In this document: positions 8,829 through 16,532 of the stretch, piece after piece
How the letters are laid out: the number at the start of each line of letters is the position of its first letter
How positions within the stretch are numbered: the first letter of the stretch is position 1
Assembly (NCBI RefSeq): GCF_002161675.1
Contig: NZ_NFIH01000002.1
Span: forward strand, 62,001 to 126,000
From: Pseudoflavonifractor sp. An44
Lineage (GTDB): Bacteria > Bacillota > Clostridia > Oscillospirales > Oscillospiraceae
DNA: 64,000 nucleotides
Direction of reading: 5' to 3'
Program-made: the position numbers and the translations under genes
The notes under the pieces: model-generated
What the model was told of the DNA's origin: nothing
What the model saw: the letters and a program-made list of their open reading frames with translations, nothing else
Databases searched by the model: none

Positions 8829-9419
8829 TCAGCTCTCGCTGAAATCGCCATAATATGGGGCAACCTTTCGTCGAATCCGTTGTACTGCGTTGTCCACAGA
8901 CTTCACAGAGCGACCGACGTGGCAACTGATTTCCTGATAAGAGAGTCCTTGCAGGAACAGGGTCAAAACCTGCCGTTCAAGACAAGACAAACACTTGGTG
9001 AGCTGTTCCATCCGCTCCGTCTCTTCCTCTCTGGAGATATAGAGCTCTTCCGGACTGGAACCGCTCTCTGCCTCAATGGAGTCAAAGGGGACGCTGTCGT
9101 TCAAAGGTGTGTGTTTCCCCCGGGATGCAGAGGTAACGGCGGAACGAATGCGATTGCGAATGCAGACGTCGGCAAAGGTGCGAAAGGTAGCGTCACGACT
9201 GGGGTCAAATTCACGGATGGCTTTGATCAGTCCGAACATGGCCTCCTGAATCAAATCCTCGCTGTCGCCACCTGCCAAAAAGAAGGGGCGGGCACAGATG
9301 CGGACCTGCCGCTGATAGCGCAGAGCCAATTCTTCTTCAGCCGTCAAATCGCCCTCTCTGGCCTTTGCACAAAGTGCCTCATCAGAATATTCTGTTGTCA
9401 ACTCCTCAATGTCCTTCAT
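8829..9419 (-). CDS. sigH: RNA polymerase sigma factor, SigH (Spo0H) type
   Basis: The 196-residue protein has sigma-70 region 2 (DSEDLIQEAMFGLIKAIREF, then FRTFADVCIRNRI) and region 4 (LERQVLTLFLQGLSYQEIS, then VKSVDNAVQRIRRK). The region-4 text follows Bacillus SigH closely. SigH directs early sporulation and transition-state genes. The ATG at 9417-9419 fits the family N-terminus, with AAGG upstream. A longer start at 9464 would overlap the promoter. The gene lies downstream of ruvB but has its own promoter. Confidence 0.88.
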   Translation of the reverse strand: MKDIEELTTEYSDEALCAKAREGDLTAEEELALRYQRQVRICARPFFLAGGDSEDLIQEAMFGLIKAIREFDPSRDATFRTFADVCIRNRIRSAVTSASRGKHTPLNDSVPFDSIEAESGSSPEELYISREEETERMEQLTKCLSCLERQVLTLFLQGLSYQEISCHVGRSVKSVDNAVQRIRRKVAPYYGDFSES

Positions 9420-9435
9420 ACTGTAACCTTGTTTA

Positions 9436-9464
9436 TTTTTATCACAAACTGGCGCGATTGTCAA
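9436..9464 (-). promoter_or_regulatory. Promoter of sigH
   Basis: A consensus TTGACA (9459-9464, minus strand) is followed after 17 bases by TAAAAA (9436-9441), about 15-20 bases before the sigH start. Confidence 0.6.
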
Positions 9465-9519
9465 TGATTTTTATGCAAAATCTAAAAAGCATCTGGAAAG
9501 GTTCTGGAAAACCTGGCAA

Positions 9520-10581
9520 TCAAAAGGAAAGTTGTTCCATTTCTCCTCGGTTGGGTGGTGTCAGTCCCAGGTGTTCAAAGGCCTTGTAGGTGACGCAGCG
9601 GCCCCGGGGCGTGCGGGTGAGAAAGCCCAGCTGCATCAGATAGGGCTCGTACACATCCTCCAGGGTGACGGACTCCTCGTTGATGGTGGCGGCCAAGGTG
9701 TCCAGGCCTACAGGCCCGCCGTTGTAATTCTCGATGATGCTCAACAGCATGCGGCGGTCGATCTGGTCCAGGCCCAAGGCGTCGATCTCCAGCGCTTGCA
9801 GGGCCCGATCAGCTACCCCCTGGGTAATGACGCCCCCAGCAGTGACCTGGGCGAAGTCTCGCACCCGCCGCAGCATCCGGTTGGCAATACGGGGCGTGCC
9901 CCTGCTGCGTCGGGCAATCTCCATGGCTCCGTCTGGCTCGATGGGTACGTTGAGAATGCCGGCCGAACGGGTGACGATCTCGCTGAGCTCTTCGGGGGTG
10001 TACAGTTCCAGCCGGAGGGTGACGCCAAAGCGGTCCCGCAGAGGGGCGGACAACTGCCCTGCCCGGGTGGTGGCGCCGATAAGAGTGAACTTGGGCAGGT
10101 CCAGGCGGATGGAGTTGGCGGAAGGGCCTTTGCCAATCATAATGTCAATGGCGTAGTCTTCCATGGCCGGGTAGAGAATCTCCTCCACCGAGCGGTTCAG
10201 CCGATGGATTTCGTCCACAAACAGAATGTCATTTTCCTGGAGGTTGGTGAGCAGAGCCGCCAAATCCCCCGGCTTTTCAATGGCGGGGCCGGAGGTGATA
10301 CGGATCTGTACCCCCATCTCGTTGGCGATGATGCCGCTGAGGGTGGTTTTGCCCAGGCCCGGGGGGCCATGGAGCAGCACGTGGTCCAGGGGTTCTCCCC
10401 GCATTTTGGCCGCCTGGATGAACACCTCCAGGTTGGCCTTGGCCTTGGATTGGCCGATGTACTGATCCAGGGTCTGAGGCCGCAGAGAGGCCTCCCCGTC
10501 GTCCGCTGGGGTCAGAGAGGTGCTGACCAGGGGCTCAAAGTCCGACCCTTCATATTCGTGGTTGGAAAAATCAATGCTCAT
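9520..10581 (-). CDS. ruvB: Holliday junction branch-migration helicase RuvB
   Basis: The 353-residue AAA+ ATPase drives branch migration with RuvA. Walker [10 protein letters not shown] lies near residue 70, Walker B is LFVDEIHRL, sensor I is GATTRAG, and the RuvB winged-helix C-terminus ([18 protein letters not shown]) is present. The ATG at 10579-10581 has GAGGTG eight bases upstream. A GTG three codons earlier overlaps that site. It is the last gene of the ruvC-ruvA-ruvB cluster. Confidence 0.97.
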   Translation of the reverse strand: MSIDFSNHEYEGSDFEPLVSTSLTPADDGEASLRPQTLDQYIGQSKAKANLEVFIQAAKMRGEPLDHVLLHGPPGLGKTTLSGIIANEMGVQIRITSGPAIEKPGDLAALLTNLQENDILFVDEIHRLNRSVEEILYPAMEDYAIDIMIGKGPSANSIRLDLPKFTLIGATTRAGQLSAPLRDRFGVTLRLELYTPEELSEIVTRSAGILNVPIEPDGAMEIARRSRGTPRIANRMLRRVRDFAQVTAGGVITQGVADRALQALEIDALGLDQIDRRMLLSIIENYNGGPVGLDTLAATINEESVTLEDVYEPYLMQLGFLTRTPRGRCVTYKAFEHLGLTPPNRGEMEQLSF

Positions 10582-10597
10582 ATCTGTCACACCTCAT

Positions 10598-11200
10598 TTA
10601 GCGGACCATGCGCTTGAGCGCCTGCTTGATGATCTCTTCCAAGGTCAGCTGGTCCACATCCAGGCCCTTCAACGCAGCGGCAATCTCCGGTTGGCTGTAC
10701 CCCAGGACGGCCAGAGCCGCCGAGGCCTCGCTGGTTTTGTTTTCGGGAATGATGGTCACGCCGCCGGCAAAGGCTTCCCCGCTGCTGGTGGTGAGCTGTC
10801 CTTTGGACAGCTTGTCCTTGAGCTCCAGGATGATGCGCTGGGCGATCTTTTTTCCGATGCCAGGGGCGCAGGTCAGGGCCTTCTCGTTTTCCGAGACGAT
10901 GGCCAGAGCCAGTCCCTCCGGCGTATTGGAGGAGAGAATGGCCAGGGCAGCCTTGGGGCCTACACCGGACACTCCAATGAGCATCTGGAAGCTGGATAAT
11001 TCGCTCTCCGTGGAAAATCCGTAGAGCTCAAAAATATCCTCCCGGACGTGGAGGTAGGTGTAGAGCTTGGCCTGTGCCCCGCGGGTCAGACCAGCTAAGG
11101 TGTGGTTGGTGGTGCGGCAGGCATAGCCCACGCCGCCGCAGTCAATGACAGCCAGATAGGGGCCAATATGGGCCACCGTTCCGTTGAGATAGTAAAACAT
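10598..11200 (-). CDS. ruvA: Holliday junction DNA-binding protein RuvA
   Basis: The 200-residue protein has the RuvA order of domains: an N-terminal OB fold (FYYLNGTVAHIGPYLAVIDC), helix-hairpin-helix segments (GVSGVGPKAALAIL and APGIGKKIAQRIILELKDK) and a C-terminal RuvB-contacting domain (ALAVLGYSQPEI). It forms the tetramer that holds the four-way junction. Its end is 16 bp from ruvB and its start is 10 bp from ruvC, so the genes are co-transcribed. Confidence 0.97.
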   Translation of the reverse strand: MFYYLNGTVAHIGPYLAVIDCGGVGYACRTTNHTLAGLTRGAQAKLYTYLHVREDIFELYGFSTESELSSFQMLIGVSGVGPKAALAILSSNTPEGLALAIVSENEKALTCAPGIGKKIAQRIILELKDKLSKGQLTTSSGEAFAGGVTIIPENKTSEASAALAVLGYSQPEIAAALKGLDVDQLTLEEIIKQALKRMVR

Positions 11201-11210
11201 AGCTTACTCC

Positions 11211-11711
11211 TTAGGTATGGTTCATAGATCGAGATAGCAGCGAGGTGCAGCTGCGGGCATGGCACAGGGCGATGGCCACCGCATCGGCAGCGTCATCCGG
11301 CTTGGGTACACTGGCCAGGTGGAGTAACTTTCGGGTCATCTCCATCACCTGTCGTTTTTCCGCCTTGCCGTATCCCACCACGGCCTGCTTGACCTGGGAG
11401 GGATTGTATTCCACCACAGGCAGACCGCATTTCTCTGCGGTCATTAAAATCACCCCTCTGGCCTGGGCCACGCCGATGCCGGTGGTGACGTTTTGGTTGA
11501 AGAATAGCTCCTCGATGGCCAGAACCTCCGGGTGAAACTGCCCGATCAGTTCCTCCAGGTCTGTGGCGATTTGCCACAGTCGGGCGGGGAGTCGCACTCC
11601 TGCCGGGGTGTTGATGGCCCCGCAGGCCACCAGCTGCTGTCTACCAGGCTGGGAGTCGATGAGGCCAAATCCAACAATGGCATAGCCTGGGTCAATCCCC
11701 AATATCCGCAC
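11211..11711 (-). CDS. ruvC: Crossover junction endodeoxyribonuclease RuvC
   Basis: The 166-residue resolvase has the acidic catalytic residues in GIDPG (Asp7), AIEELFF and DDAADAVAIA, as expected for RuvC. It starts with GTG (11709-11711) behind GGGAGGGAG. It is the first gene of the ruvCAB operon and has a promoter just upstream. Confidence 0.96.
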   Translation of the reverse strand: MRILGIDPGYAIVGFGLIDSQPGRQQLVACGAINTPAGVRLPARLWQIATDLEELIGQFHPEVLAIEELFFNQNVTTGIGVAQARGVILMTAEKCGLPVVEYNPSQVKQAVVGYGKAEKRQVMEMTRKLLHLASVPKPDDAADAVAIALCHARSCTSLLSRSMNHT

Positions 11712-11750
11712 TCGGTTCTCCCTCCCCTGCTCTGAAAATTTACTCGAACT

Positions 11751-11779
11751 ATTGTATCATAATTTGCTACCAGCCGCAA
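11751..11779 (-). promoter_or_regulatory. Promoter of ruvCAB
   Basis: On the minus strand TTGCGG (11774-11779) and TACAAT (11751-11756) are 17 bases apart. Confidence 0.55.
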
Positions 11780-11810
11780 GGGAAAGGGAGTACCGGGTAC
11801 CCCGGACTTT

Positions 11811-12449
11811 TCAGCCTAAGGGGAGCATAGAGAGCAACTTTTGGCACAACCCCGGGAGAAGGAATGGGAGCAAATGCCCTTGAAGGAAGTAGGAGAGACC
11901 AAACAGGGCCCCACAGCAGACCAGCGCAGACCATGGAGGCAGGAGTTTGGCCGAGGACTCCTGGGGGATACATTTGCGCAGCGCATTGGTAAACGACCAC
12001 TTTGCCACATACAGGGTGAGAGGCAGCACCAAAATGGCGGAGATTCCAAAGAATAGAGCCCCCCATCCCAGACCAGAGAGGCCGAACATGGCTACAAAGC
12101 TGGAACAGGCATAGCTGAGGAGAAAGCACCGGATGAGGAGTACGCATGGTACCCCTACCACGCCGGGGGGCCCAAAACTCAGCAGCACCAACAGCAAGGG
12201 CCAGCAGAGAATGTCCCAAACGGTGGACCAGAAGGAGACGGAAGGAACTGTTCCCTGGGCCACCGACTGAAAATAGCTGGTCAATTGGTCGGAAAACTGG
12301 GGATGACGGCCCCCAAGCGCAGCAAAAATGCTGCCCAGCAGTACGCCCACCAGGCAGAATATGCATAGAAAGAAGAGCGGGCCTCTCTCCCGCCGTTTCC
12401 CCTGTCCCCGGGATGTTCGTGGCGAATATAGCCGCTTGGGATGCGTCAT
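11811..12449 (-). CDS. SpoIIM-like multi-pass membrane protein
   Basis: The 212-residue protein has a short basic N-terminus followed by about five hydrophobic segments. The layout, a first helix (FLCIFCLVGVLLGSIFAALG), an outside loop ending in FSDQLTSYFQSVAQG, and then paired helices around a glycine-rich stretch (FGPPGVVGVP), resembles SpoIIM, part of the peptidoglycan-degrading engulfment machinery. The match is by pattern and is not certain. The ATG at 12447-12449 has GAGGTGATG upstream. The SCIFF maturase terminator precedes it. Confidence 0.55.
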   Translation of the reverse strand: MTHPKRLYSPRTSRGQGKRRERGPLFFLCIFCLVGVLLGSIFAALGGRHPQFSDQLTSYFQSVAQGTVPSVSFWSTVWDILCWPLLLVLLSFGPPGVVGVPCVLLIRCFLLSYACSSFVAMFGLSGLGWGALFFGISAILVLPLTLYVAKWSFTNALRKCIPQESSAKLLPPWSALVCCGALFGLSYFLQGHLLPFLLPGLCQKLLSMLPLG

Positions 12450-12497
12450 CGTTTCATCACCTCTTGCTAACCTATGCATCCCCGGGGAAACTATGCA

Positions 12498-12534
12498 AAA
12501 GAGAATCGCCGCCCCTGTGAAAGAGGCGGCGATT
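12498..12534 (-). terminator. Terminator after the SCIFF maturase
   Basis: A 10-bp stem AATCGCCGCC (12504-12513 with 12525-12534) is followed on the minus strand by CTCTTTT. Confidence 0.8.
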
Positions 12535-12554
12535 GAGATAGCCTGGAAAGGAAT

Positions 12555-13916
12555 TTAGACCATACCGGCACGGTGGGCCTTCATGGCGATGGCGCACTCC
12601 AGACGCTTGCGCTGCATGTCGCAGCCAAACCGATTGGGAATCATCATGTCCCCGTTGACCTCCAGATTGGAGGCGGAGCAGCCGCCGCTGCAATAGAAGC
12701 GGGCCCAGCAGTCCTTACAGTCAGGGCGGGTGTAGATGTTCAGCCCGGCAAACTTCCGGGAGATGTCCATGTCAAAGGTGTTGTCGTACACGTTGCCCAG
12801 CTTGTACTCTTCCTTGCCCACAAACTGGTGGCAGGGATAGATATCACCGTCGGGGGTGATGGCCACATACTCGCAGCCAGCGCCACAGCCACGCATGCGC
12901 TTGATGACACAGGGGCCCTGGGTGAGGTCTACGTTGAAGTGGAAGAAGTTGATGTCGTCCCGGTCCAGCAGCTCCCGGGCCAGGTTCTCGTACTCCTCCA
13001 GAATGCCGGGCAGGTCCTCCTCCTTGAAGGTGTAGTCATACTTGGCATCTCCCACCACAGGCTCCACAGACACATTGCGGAAGCCCTGGTCAGCGATGTG
13101 GATGACGTCCTGGGCAAAGTCCCGATTGTGACGGGTGAAGGTACCACGCAAGTAGTAGTCCTTGTCACCACGTCCAGCCACCAGCTTCTGGAACTTGGGG
13201 AGAATCACATCGTAGCTGCCCTTGCCGTTGACGGTGGGGCGCATGTTGTCGTTGACCTCGGGGCGGCCATCCAGAGAGAGCACGGCGTTGGACATGTTCT
13301 CGTTGATGTAATCGATGGTTTCATCGTCCAGCAGAATGCCATTGGTGGTGATGGTGAACCGGAAGTTCTTGTTGTGCTCCTTCTCCAGGGAACGGGCGTA
13401 GTCCACGGTGGCCTTGACGGTGTCCATGGCCATGAGGGGCTCGCCGCCGAAGAAGTCCACCTCGATGTTGTGGCGCTTGCCGGAGCGGGCGATGACAAAG
13501 TCAATGGCCTTCTTGGCGGTCTCCACATTCATGGTCATGCGGTGGCCGGTACCGAAGTCGCCGGTGGAGGCAAAGCAGTACTTGCAACGCAGGTTGCAGT
13601 CGTGGGAGACGTGGAGGCACAGGGCCTTGACGGGGGCATCCTTCTGCATGAGCACAGCGGCCTCAGGGTCGATGTAGGTATCGTCCGTGAAGAGGAGCCC
13701 CTGCTGCTGCAGCTGGTAGAGATCGTCCCAGGCGCAGTTGAGAGATTCCCGGTCGTACTGAGGCAACTTGGCAGCCACCTCGTCCGGGCAGTGCTCTGCC
13801 ATGGGGCCGTCCAGCAGGGACAGCAGGTCGTAAGCGGTCTGGTCCAGCACATGCACGGCACCGCTGTTCACATCCACCGCGATATTCGCATCCAAACAGT
13901 GAAAAGTATGTACCAT
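12555..13916 (-). CDS. SCIFF peptide maturase (radical SAM/SPASM thioether-forming enzyme)
   Basis: The 453-residue enzyme is a peptide-modifying radical SAM protein. An N-terminal peptide-binding region precedes the cluster motif CNLRCKYC near residue 108, the SAM-contacting FFGGEPL follows, and the C-terminal SPASM domain carries cysteines around GCGAGCEYVA, GDIYPCHQF and CKDCWARFYCSGGC. This is the TIGR03974/CteB family, which forms thioether cross-links in the partner SCIFF peptide. The partner gene lies immediately upstream (13991-14134). The ATG at 13914-13916 has GAAGGAGA upstream. A hairpin between the two genes may make the enzyme less abundant than the peptide. Confidence 0.93.
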   Translation of the reverse strand: MVHTFHCLDANIAVDVNSGAVHVLDQTAYDLLSLLDGPMAEHCPDEVAAKLPQYDRESLNCAWDDLYQLQQQGLLFTDDTYIDPEAAVLMQKDAPVKALCLHVSHDCNLRCKYCFASTGDFGTGHRMTMNVETAKKAIDFVIARSGKRHNIEVDFFGGEPLMAMDTVKATVDYARSLEKEHNKNFRFTITTNGILLDDETIDYINENMSNAVLSLDGRPEVNDNMRPTVNGKGSYDVILPKFQKLVAGRGDKDYYLRGTFTRHNRDFAQDVIHIADQGFRNVSVEPVVGDAKYDYTFKEEDLPGILEEYENLARELLDRDDINFFHFNVDLTQGPCVIKRMRGCGAGCEYVAITPDGDIYPCHQFVGKEEYKLGNVYDNTFDMDISRKFAGLNIYTRPDCKDCWARFYCSGGCSASNLEVNGDMMIPNRFGCDMQRKRLECAIAMKAHRAGMV

Positions 13917-13944
13917 AATAACTAGTTCTCCTTCAAACACACAG

Positions 13945-13973
13945 AAAAAGGGTGGGACAAGGCCCACCCTTTC
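13945..13973 (-). terminator. Hairpin between SCIFF peptide and maturase genes (partial terminator)
   Basis: A 10-bp stem AAAGGGTGGG (13948-13957 with 13963-13972) is followed by a short T run on the minus strand. It lies between the stop of the peptide gene and the ribosome site of the maturase. Incomplete termination would give far more peptide message than enzyme message. Confidence 0.75.
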
Positions 13974-13990
13974 CGGTGTCTAATCAATGA

Positions 13991-14134
13991 TTAGTGATTG
14001 TTCTCACACTTCTGATTGGCGACAGTGCAGGAAGTCTTGCAAGCGGACTGGCAAGAGGTCTGGCACTCGCCACAGCCACCGTGAGCAGCGCTCTGCTTCA
14101 GAGTAGCACCGTTGAGAGTCTTGACGTGAGTCAT
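13991..14134 (-). CDS. SCIFF ribosomal peptide precursor (six cysteines in 45 residues)
   Basis: The 47-residue peptide starts MTHVKTLNGATLK, a conserved SCIFF leader. Its core contains six cysteines at 21, 24, 28, 32, 36 and 43. SCIFF peptides are near-universal in Clostridia and receive Cys-to-Thr-type thioether links from the adjacent radical SAM maturase. Their biological role is unknown. The ATG at 14132-14134 has GGAGGG at good distance. No export gene is seen next to the pair. Confidence 0.95.
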   Translation of the reverse strand: MTHVKTLNGATLKQSAAHGGCGECQTSCQSACKTSCTVANQKCENNH

Positions 14135-14165
14135 GGATATCCCTCCATTCAGCTTATTTAATGGC

Positions 14166-14194
14166 ATTGTACCACAGTTTTCACAGCATTTCAA
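14166..14194 (-). promoter_or_regulatory. Promoter of the SCIFF operon
   Basis: On the minus strand TTGAAA (14189-14194) and TACAAT (14166-14171) are 17 bases apart, about 30 bases before the peptide start. Confidence 0.6.
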
Positions 14195-14236
14195 TATGCA
14201 GTTTTTGCGGGTGGCTGTCAACCTGGGTGGGGATGG

Positions 14237-14244
14237 CATAGGAT
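14237..14244 (+). promoter_or_regulatory. Possible mother-cell (sigma-E/K-like) -10 box of the cotJ operon
   Basis: CATAGGAT resembles the CATAnnnT -10 element of sporulation sigma factors E and K, and it lies about 40 bases before the cotJ start. The upstream -35 candidate (an AC in GTCAACC) has non-ideal spacing, so this is only a suggestion. Confidence 0.25.
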
Positions 14245-14286
14245 GGTGTGGCATGTGATGCTAAAATGTTTGAGGAGGCCACTCTT

Positions 14287-14745
14287 TTGAATATGAACGA
14301 ACCCACCAACCGCCCCTGCGGTGACGGGATGGGGACACTCCCATCCTGCGCGCCCTTGGCGGTCCCCTATGTTCCGTTTCAGCAGAACGGGAGCCAGACC
14401 TATGCCCAGCAGGACGCTCTGGCCAACGGCACCCTGTTTCCCGGCCTGAATCTGCCCTTCCAGATCAACGCAGTGGCGGCCACTCCGCCCCAGACTGGGG
14501 CCTTGGAGCTCCAGGCCTTGAGTTTTGTCCTCACCGAGCTGGGCCTGTATCTGGACACCCATCCCCAGGACAAAGAGGCGTTCGACCTCTTCCGGGAGTA
14601 TGCCAAGCTGGCCAAGGAGGGCCGACGCCGTTACGAGGCCATGTATGGGCCACTCACCCAGCAGGCGGCGGCCAATCAGGACCAGTACACCTGGCTCAAT
14701 GATCCCTGGCCCTGGGAGTATCGTCAGGAAGGAGGAATGCGCTGA
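14287..14745 (+). CDS. CotJA-CotJB fusion, spore coat protein
   Basis: One frame of 152 codons holds both small CotJ proteins. The CotJA part comes first (AVPYVPFQ, then YAQQDALANGTLFPGLNLPF). The CotJB part follows (LQALSFVLTELGLYLDTHP, KEAFDLFREY, YGPLTQ and the family end WLNDPWPWE). In most spore formers these are separate genes, cotJA and cotJB, ahead of cotJC. The TTG at 14287 is the preferred start because GAGGAGG lies eight bases upstream. The ATG at 14293 is 14 bases away from it. The stop overlaps the cotJC start by one base, indicating coupling. The protein should sit in an inner coat layer with CotJC. Confidence 0.85.
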   Translation: MNMNEPTNRPCGDGMGTLPSCAPLAVPYVPFQQNGSQTYAQQDALANGTLFPGLNLPFQINAVAATPPQTGALELQALSFVLTELGLYLDTHPQDKEAFDLFREYAKLAKEGRRRYEAMYGPLTQQAAANQDQYTWLNDPWPWEYRQEGGMR

Positions 14746-14948
14746 TGTTTGTCTATGAGAAAAAGCTACAGTACCCCGTGCGCATCAAGAACACCAATCC
14801 CAAGCTGGCTGCCCTGATTATCAGTCAATACGGTGGCCCAGACGGCGAACTGGGTGCTTCCCTGCGCTATCTCAGCCAGCGGTATTCCATGCCATGGCCA
14901 GAGCTGAAAGGGCTACTCACCGATATCGGTACAGAAGGGTCAAAATGA
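14745..14948 (+). CDS. cotJC: cotJC 5' half (interrupted manganese-catalase-type coat protein)
   Basis: The frame starts MFVYEKKLQYPVRI and is the N-terminus of CotJC, a spore-coat member of the Mn-catalase family. Residues 1-61 (to 14927) are native and include the Mn ligand Glu35 in GGPDGELGA. After the crossover GG at 14928-14929 only a six-codon tail supplied by the inserted element follows before a TGA that lies inside the element's end repeat. The rest of the gene is at 22837-23259. GGAGGAATGCGCTG precedes the ATG, which overlaps the cotJA-cotJB stop. The truncated product lacks the second and later metal ligands and cannot be an enzyme. Confidence 0.93.
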   Translation: MFVYEKKLQYPVRIKNTNPKLAALIISQYGGPDGELGASLRYLSQRYSMPWPELKGLLTDIGTEGSK

Positions 14949-14952
14949 TACC
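14928..14952. repeat. attL core and P' arm
   Basis: The crossover dinucleotide GG (14928-14929) follows cotJC codon 61. The 23-base arm at 14930-14952, beginning TACAGAAGGGTCAAAATGA, is the inverted copy of the arm at 22814-22836 with one mismatch. The cotJC fragment's stop codon lies inside it. Confidence 0.85.
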
Positions 14953-14988
14953 ATGCAAGGTGCAGGTTCACACAGCCAGCCGAGGCAA

Positions 14989-15030
14989 TAAAAAAGACAC
15001 CACCGACCTTTGTCGATGGTGTCTTTTTTA
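14989..15030 (-). terminator. Terminator of tRNA-Pro
   Basis: A long stem (14990-15007 with 15012-15029, AAAAAAGACACCA and its complement) ends in a T run on the minus strand, directly after the tRNA. Confidence 0.9.
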
Positions 15031-15031
15031 T

Positions 15032-15108
15032 TGGTCCGAGTGACAGGACTTGAACCTGCGGCCTCTTGACCCCCAGTCAAGCGCGATACCAAACTTCGCC
15101 ACACCCGG
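15032..15108 (-). tRNA. tRNA-Pro(GGG)
   Basis: On the minus strand the acceptor arms CCGGGTG and CACTCGG pair (one G-T). The D arm is GCG/CGC-closed, and the anticodon stem CTTGA/TCAAG encloses the loop CTGGGGG, giving anticodon GGG. The T arm has TTCAAGT, and CCA is encoded. It decodes CCC/CCU proline codons. It lies inside the element, 80 bp from attL, with its own promoter and terminator. Host-gene attachment can be excluded because the att core is in cotJC, not in the tRNA. Confidence 0.95.
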
Positions 15109-15142
15109 ATGTTCAATTTTGCTCGGTCGATTGACCTTAGAT

Positions 15143-15171
15143 ATACTAGCATACGAGAAAGAAAAATGCAA
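15143..15171 (-). promoter_or_regulatory. Promoter of tRNA-Pro
   Basis: On the minus strand TTGCAT (15166-15171) and TAGTAT (15143-15148) are 17 bases apart, about 35 bases before the tRNA. Confidence 0.6.
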
Positions 15172-15209
15172 GAGGGAATTTGCGTTTTTTTGAAAAATTT
15201 TTTCGTCCA

Positions 15210-15239
15210 GGCGGCGGGGCTCAAAACTGCCCCGCCGCC
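15210..15239 (-). terminator. Terminator after the DUF218 gene
   Basis: An 11-bp GC stem GGCGGCGGGGC (15210-15220 with 15229-15239) is followed on the minus strand by TGGACGAAAAAATTTTTTC, so its T tract is displaced. Confidence 0.7.
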
Positions 15240-15246
15240 CCAGAGG

Positions 15247-15930
15247 TTAACCGTCGTTGGTCACATCTCCGTCTCCACTGACGGGGATGGCTTCGCCTAG
15301 ATAAGTAGGCTCAGGCTTCCAGATGGAGGTGAAGAAATCTTTGACCCGAGCCAGGACTTCCCGGGCATCTCTCTGCCACTGCCTTGCGTAGTCCTCCCCG
15401 TCGGCGGCGACTCCGTAGGCATCCAGCCCCAGCGCCTGGGCAATGTAGATGGCCCGATACAGGTGGTATTCCTGGGAGACAATGACCACCTTCTGGGCTT
15501 GGAAAATCTCCTTTGCCCGGTACATGCTCTCATAGGTGGAAAATCCGGCGTGGTCCATAAAGACGTCGGAGGACGGAACGCCGGCGGCCATGGCATACTG
15601 CTTCATGGCGTTCACTTCGTCATAGCCTTCCCGTCCGTGATCGCCGCTCATCAGCAGTTTCGGAGCAACATTCAGTTCATAGAGCTCCACGCTCCGCTCC
15701 AGACGATCCGCCAGCATGAGACTGGGGGTGCCATCGGCCTTGACGCCGCAGCCCAGTACCAGAATGCAGTCCACACCGGTCAGTTCTGCGGCCTGCTCTG
15801 CGGTGAGGATTCGCTCCCCTCCCACATGGGTGACCCGTGCGTTAATGGCAAATACGGACACAATGCCCAGCACCGTGCACGCCAGCACAATGCAGGTAAA
15901 AATCTTGGTGATACGCAGCAAGAGTTTCAT
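15247..15930 (-). CDS. DUF218/SanA-YdcF family membrane-anchored protein
   Basis: The 227-residue protein has one N-terminal membrane helix (about residues 8-30) and a DUF218 domain outside it: CILVLGCGVKADGTPSLMLADRLER, LLMSGDHG, the EVNAMKQYA helix and IVSQEYHLYRA. Relatives include SanA and YdcF, linked to envelope integrity, and the catalytic function is not established. It lies in the element, transcribed toward attL. A promoter-like TGGACA-17-TACACT lies at 15966-15994, so it is probably expressed separately from the recombinase operon. Confidence 0.85.
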   Translation of the reverse strand: MKLLLRITKIFTCIVLACTVLGIVSVFAINARVTHVGGERILTAEQAAELTGVDCILVLGCGVKADGTPSLMLADRLERSVELYELNVAPKLLMSGDHGREGYDEVNAMKQYAMAAGVPSSDVFMDHAGFSTYESMYRAKEIFQAQKVVIVSQEYHLYRAIYIAQALGLDAYGVAADGEDYARQWQRDAREVLARVKDFFTSIWKPEPTYLGEAIPVSGDGDVTNDG

Positions 15931-15965
15931 TGGGGAATCTTCCCCCTTTCTGTATAGGTAGCCAC

Positions 15966-15994
15966 AGTGTATCTCATTTGGTTACCGTTGTCCA
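15966..15994 (-). promoter_or_regulatory. Promoter of the DUF218 gene
   Basis: On the minus strand TGGACA (15989-15994) and TACACT (15966-15971) are 17 bases apart. Confidence 0.45.
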
Positions 15995-16049
15995 GAAACA
16001 AATTGTGAATAAAAGCAGCGATAAGACATAGCTTACCGCCGCTGTTCAA

Positions 16050-16532
16050 TCATAAAGTATGGTGTTGTTCCAGGGATAGAAGAAATCGCTTTAGTTCTAT
16101 CCCTCCGGCGTAACCGCCCAAAGAGCCGTCTGCTCCAATGACTCGGTGGCAAGGCACCACCAGCATCATGGGATTTCGGTGGTTGGCCATGCCTACAGCC
16201 CGGCAGGCTTTGGGCTGGCCAATTTCTGCGGCGATATCCCGGTAACTGCGTGTCTGGCCGTATGGAATGCGGCATAGAGCCTGCCAGACCCGCTCCTGAA
16301 ACGGGGTGCCGTGAAGAATGTGCGGAATGTCAAAGACCTTGCGTTTACCCTGAAAGTATTCCTCCATTTGGCTGGCCAGTTGCCGGGTCAGCGGTGTGGG
16401 GGTGCCATAGTCCAGAACAGGACCTTGCACAGCGGAGATAGAGACGATACAGTCCCCCACCTGCTCCACTCGAAACGAGCCACAAGGGAAGGTGTATACA
16501 GAGAAAATCTCCGTTGCTTCCCTCTTACTCAT
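16050..16532 (-). CDS. ogt: Methylated-DNA-protein-cysteine S-methyltransferase
   Basis: The 160-residue suicide enzyme removes methyl groups from O6-methylguanine onto its cysteine. The active-site PCHRVI lies near residue 127, preceded by the helix-turn-helix segment (ERVWQALCRIPYGQTRSYRDIA) and the AVGMANHRNP arginine finger region. The ATG at 16530-16532 overlaps the end of the preceding NifX-like gene by eight bases, so translation is likely coupled. No adjacent ribosome site is obvious. It is one of two alkylation-repair functions in the element, the other being AlkD. Confidence 0.93.
   Translation of the reverse strand: MSKREATEIFSVYTFPCGSFRVEQVGDCIVSISAVQGPVLDYGTPTPLTRQLASQMEEYFQGKRKVFDIPHILHGTPFQERVWQALCRIPYGQTRSYRDIAAEIGQPKACRAVGMANHRNPMMLVVPCHRVIGADGSLGGYAGGIELKRFLLSLEQHHTL

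Noticed and set aside
14931-14935. ACAGA, shared by both junctions, as the crossover core
   Set aside because: It also restores the reading frame, but the inverted arms are symmetric only around GG (14928-14929 and 22837-22838), and the T/G difference next to ACAGA is explained by crossover at GG.
14745-14948. A complete short CotJC-like protein of 67 residues
   Set aside because: The last six codons come from the element and the metal-site residues are missing; the clean continuation at 22837 shows it is a fragment.
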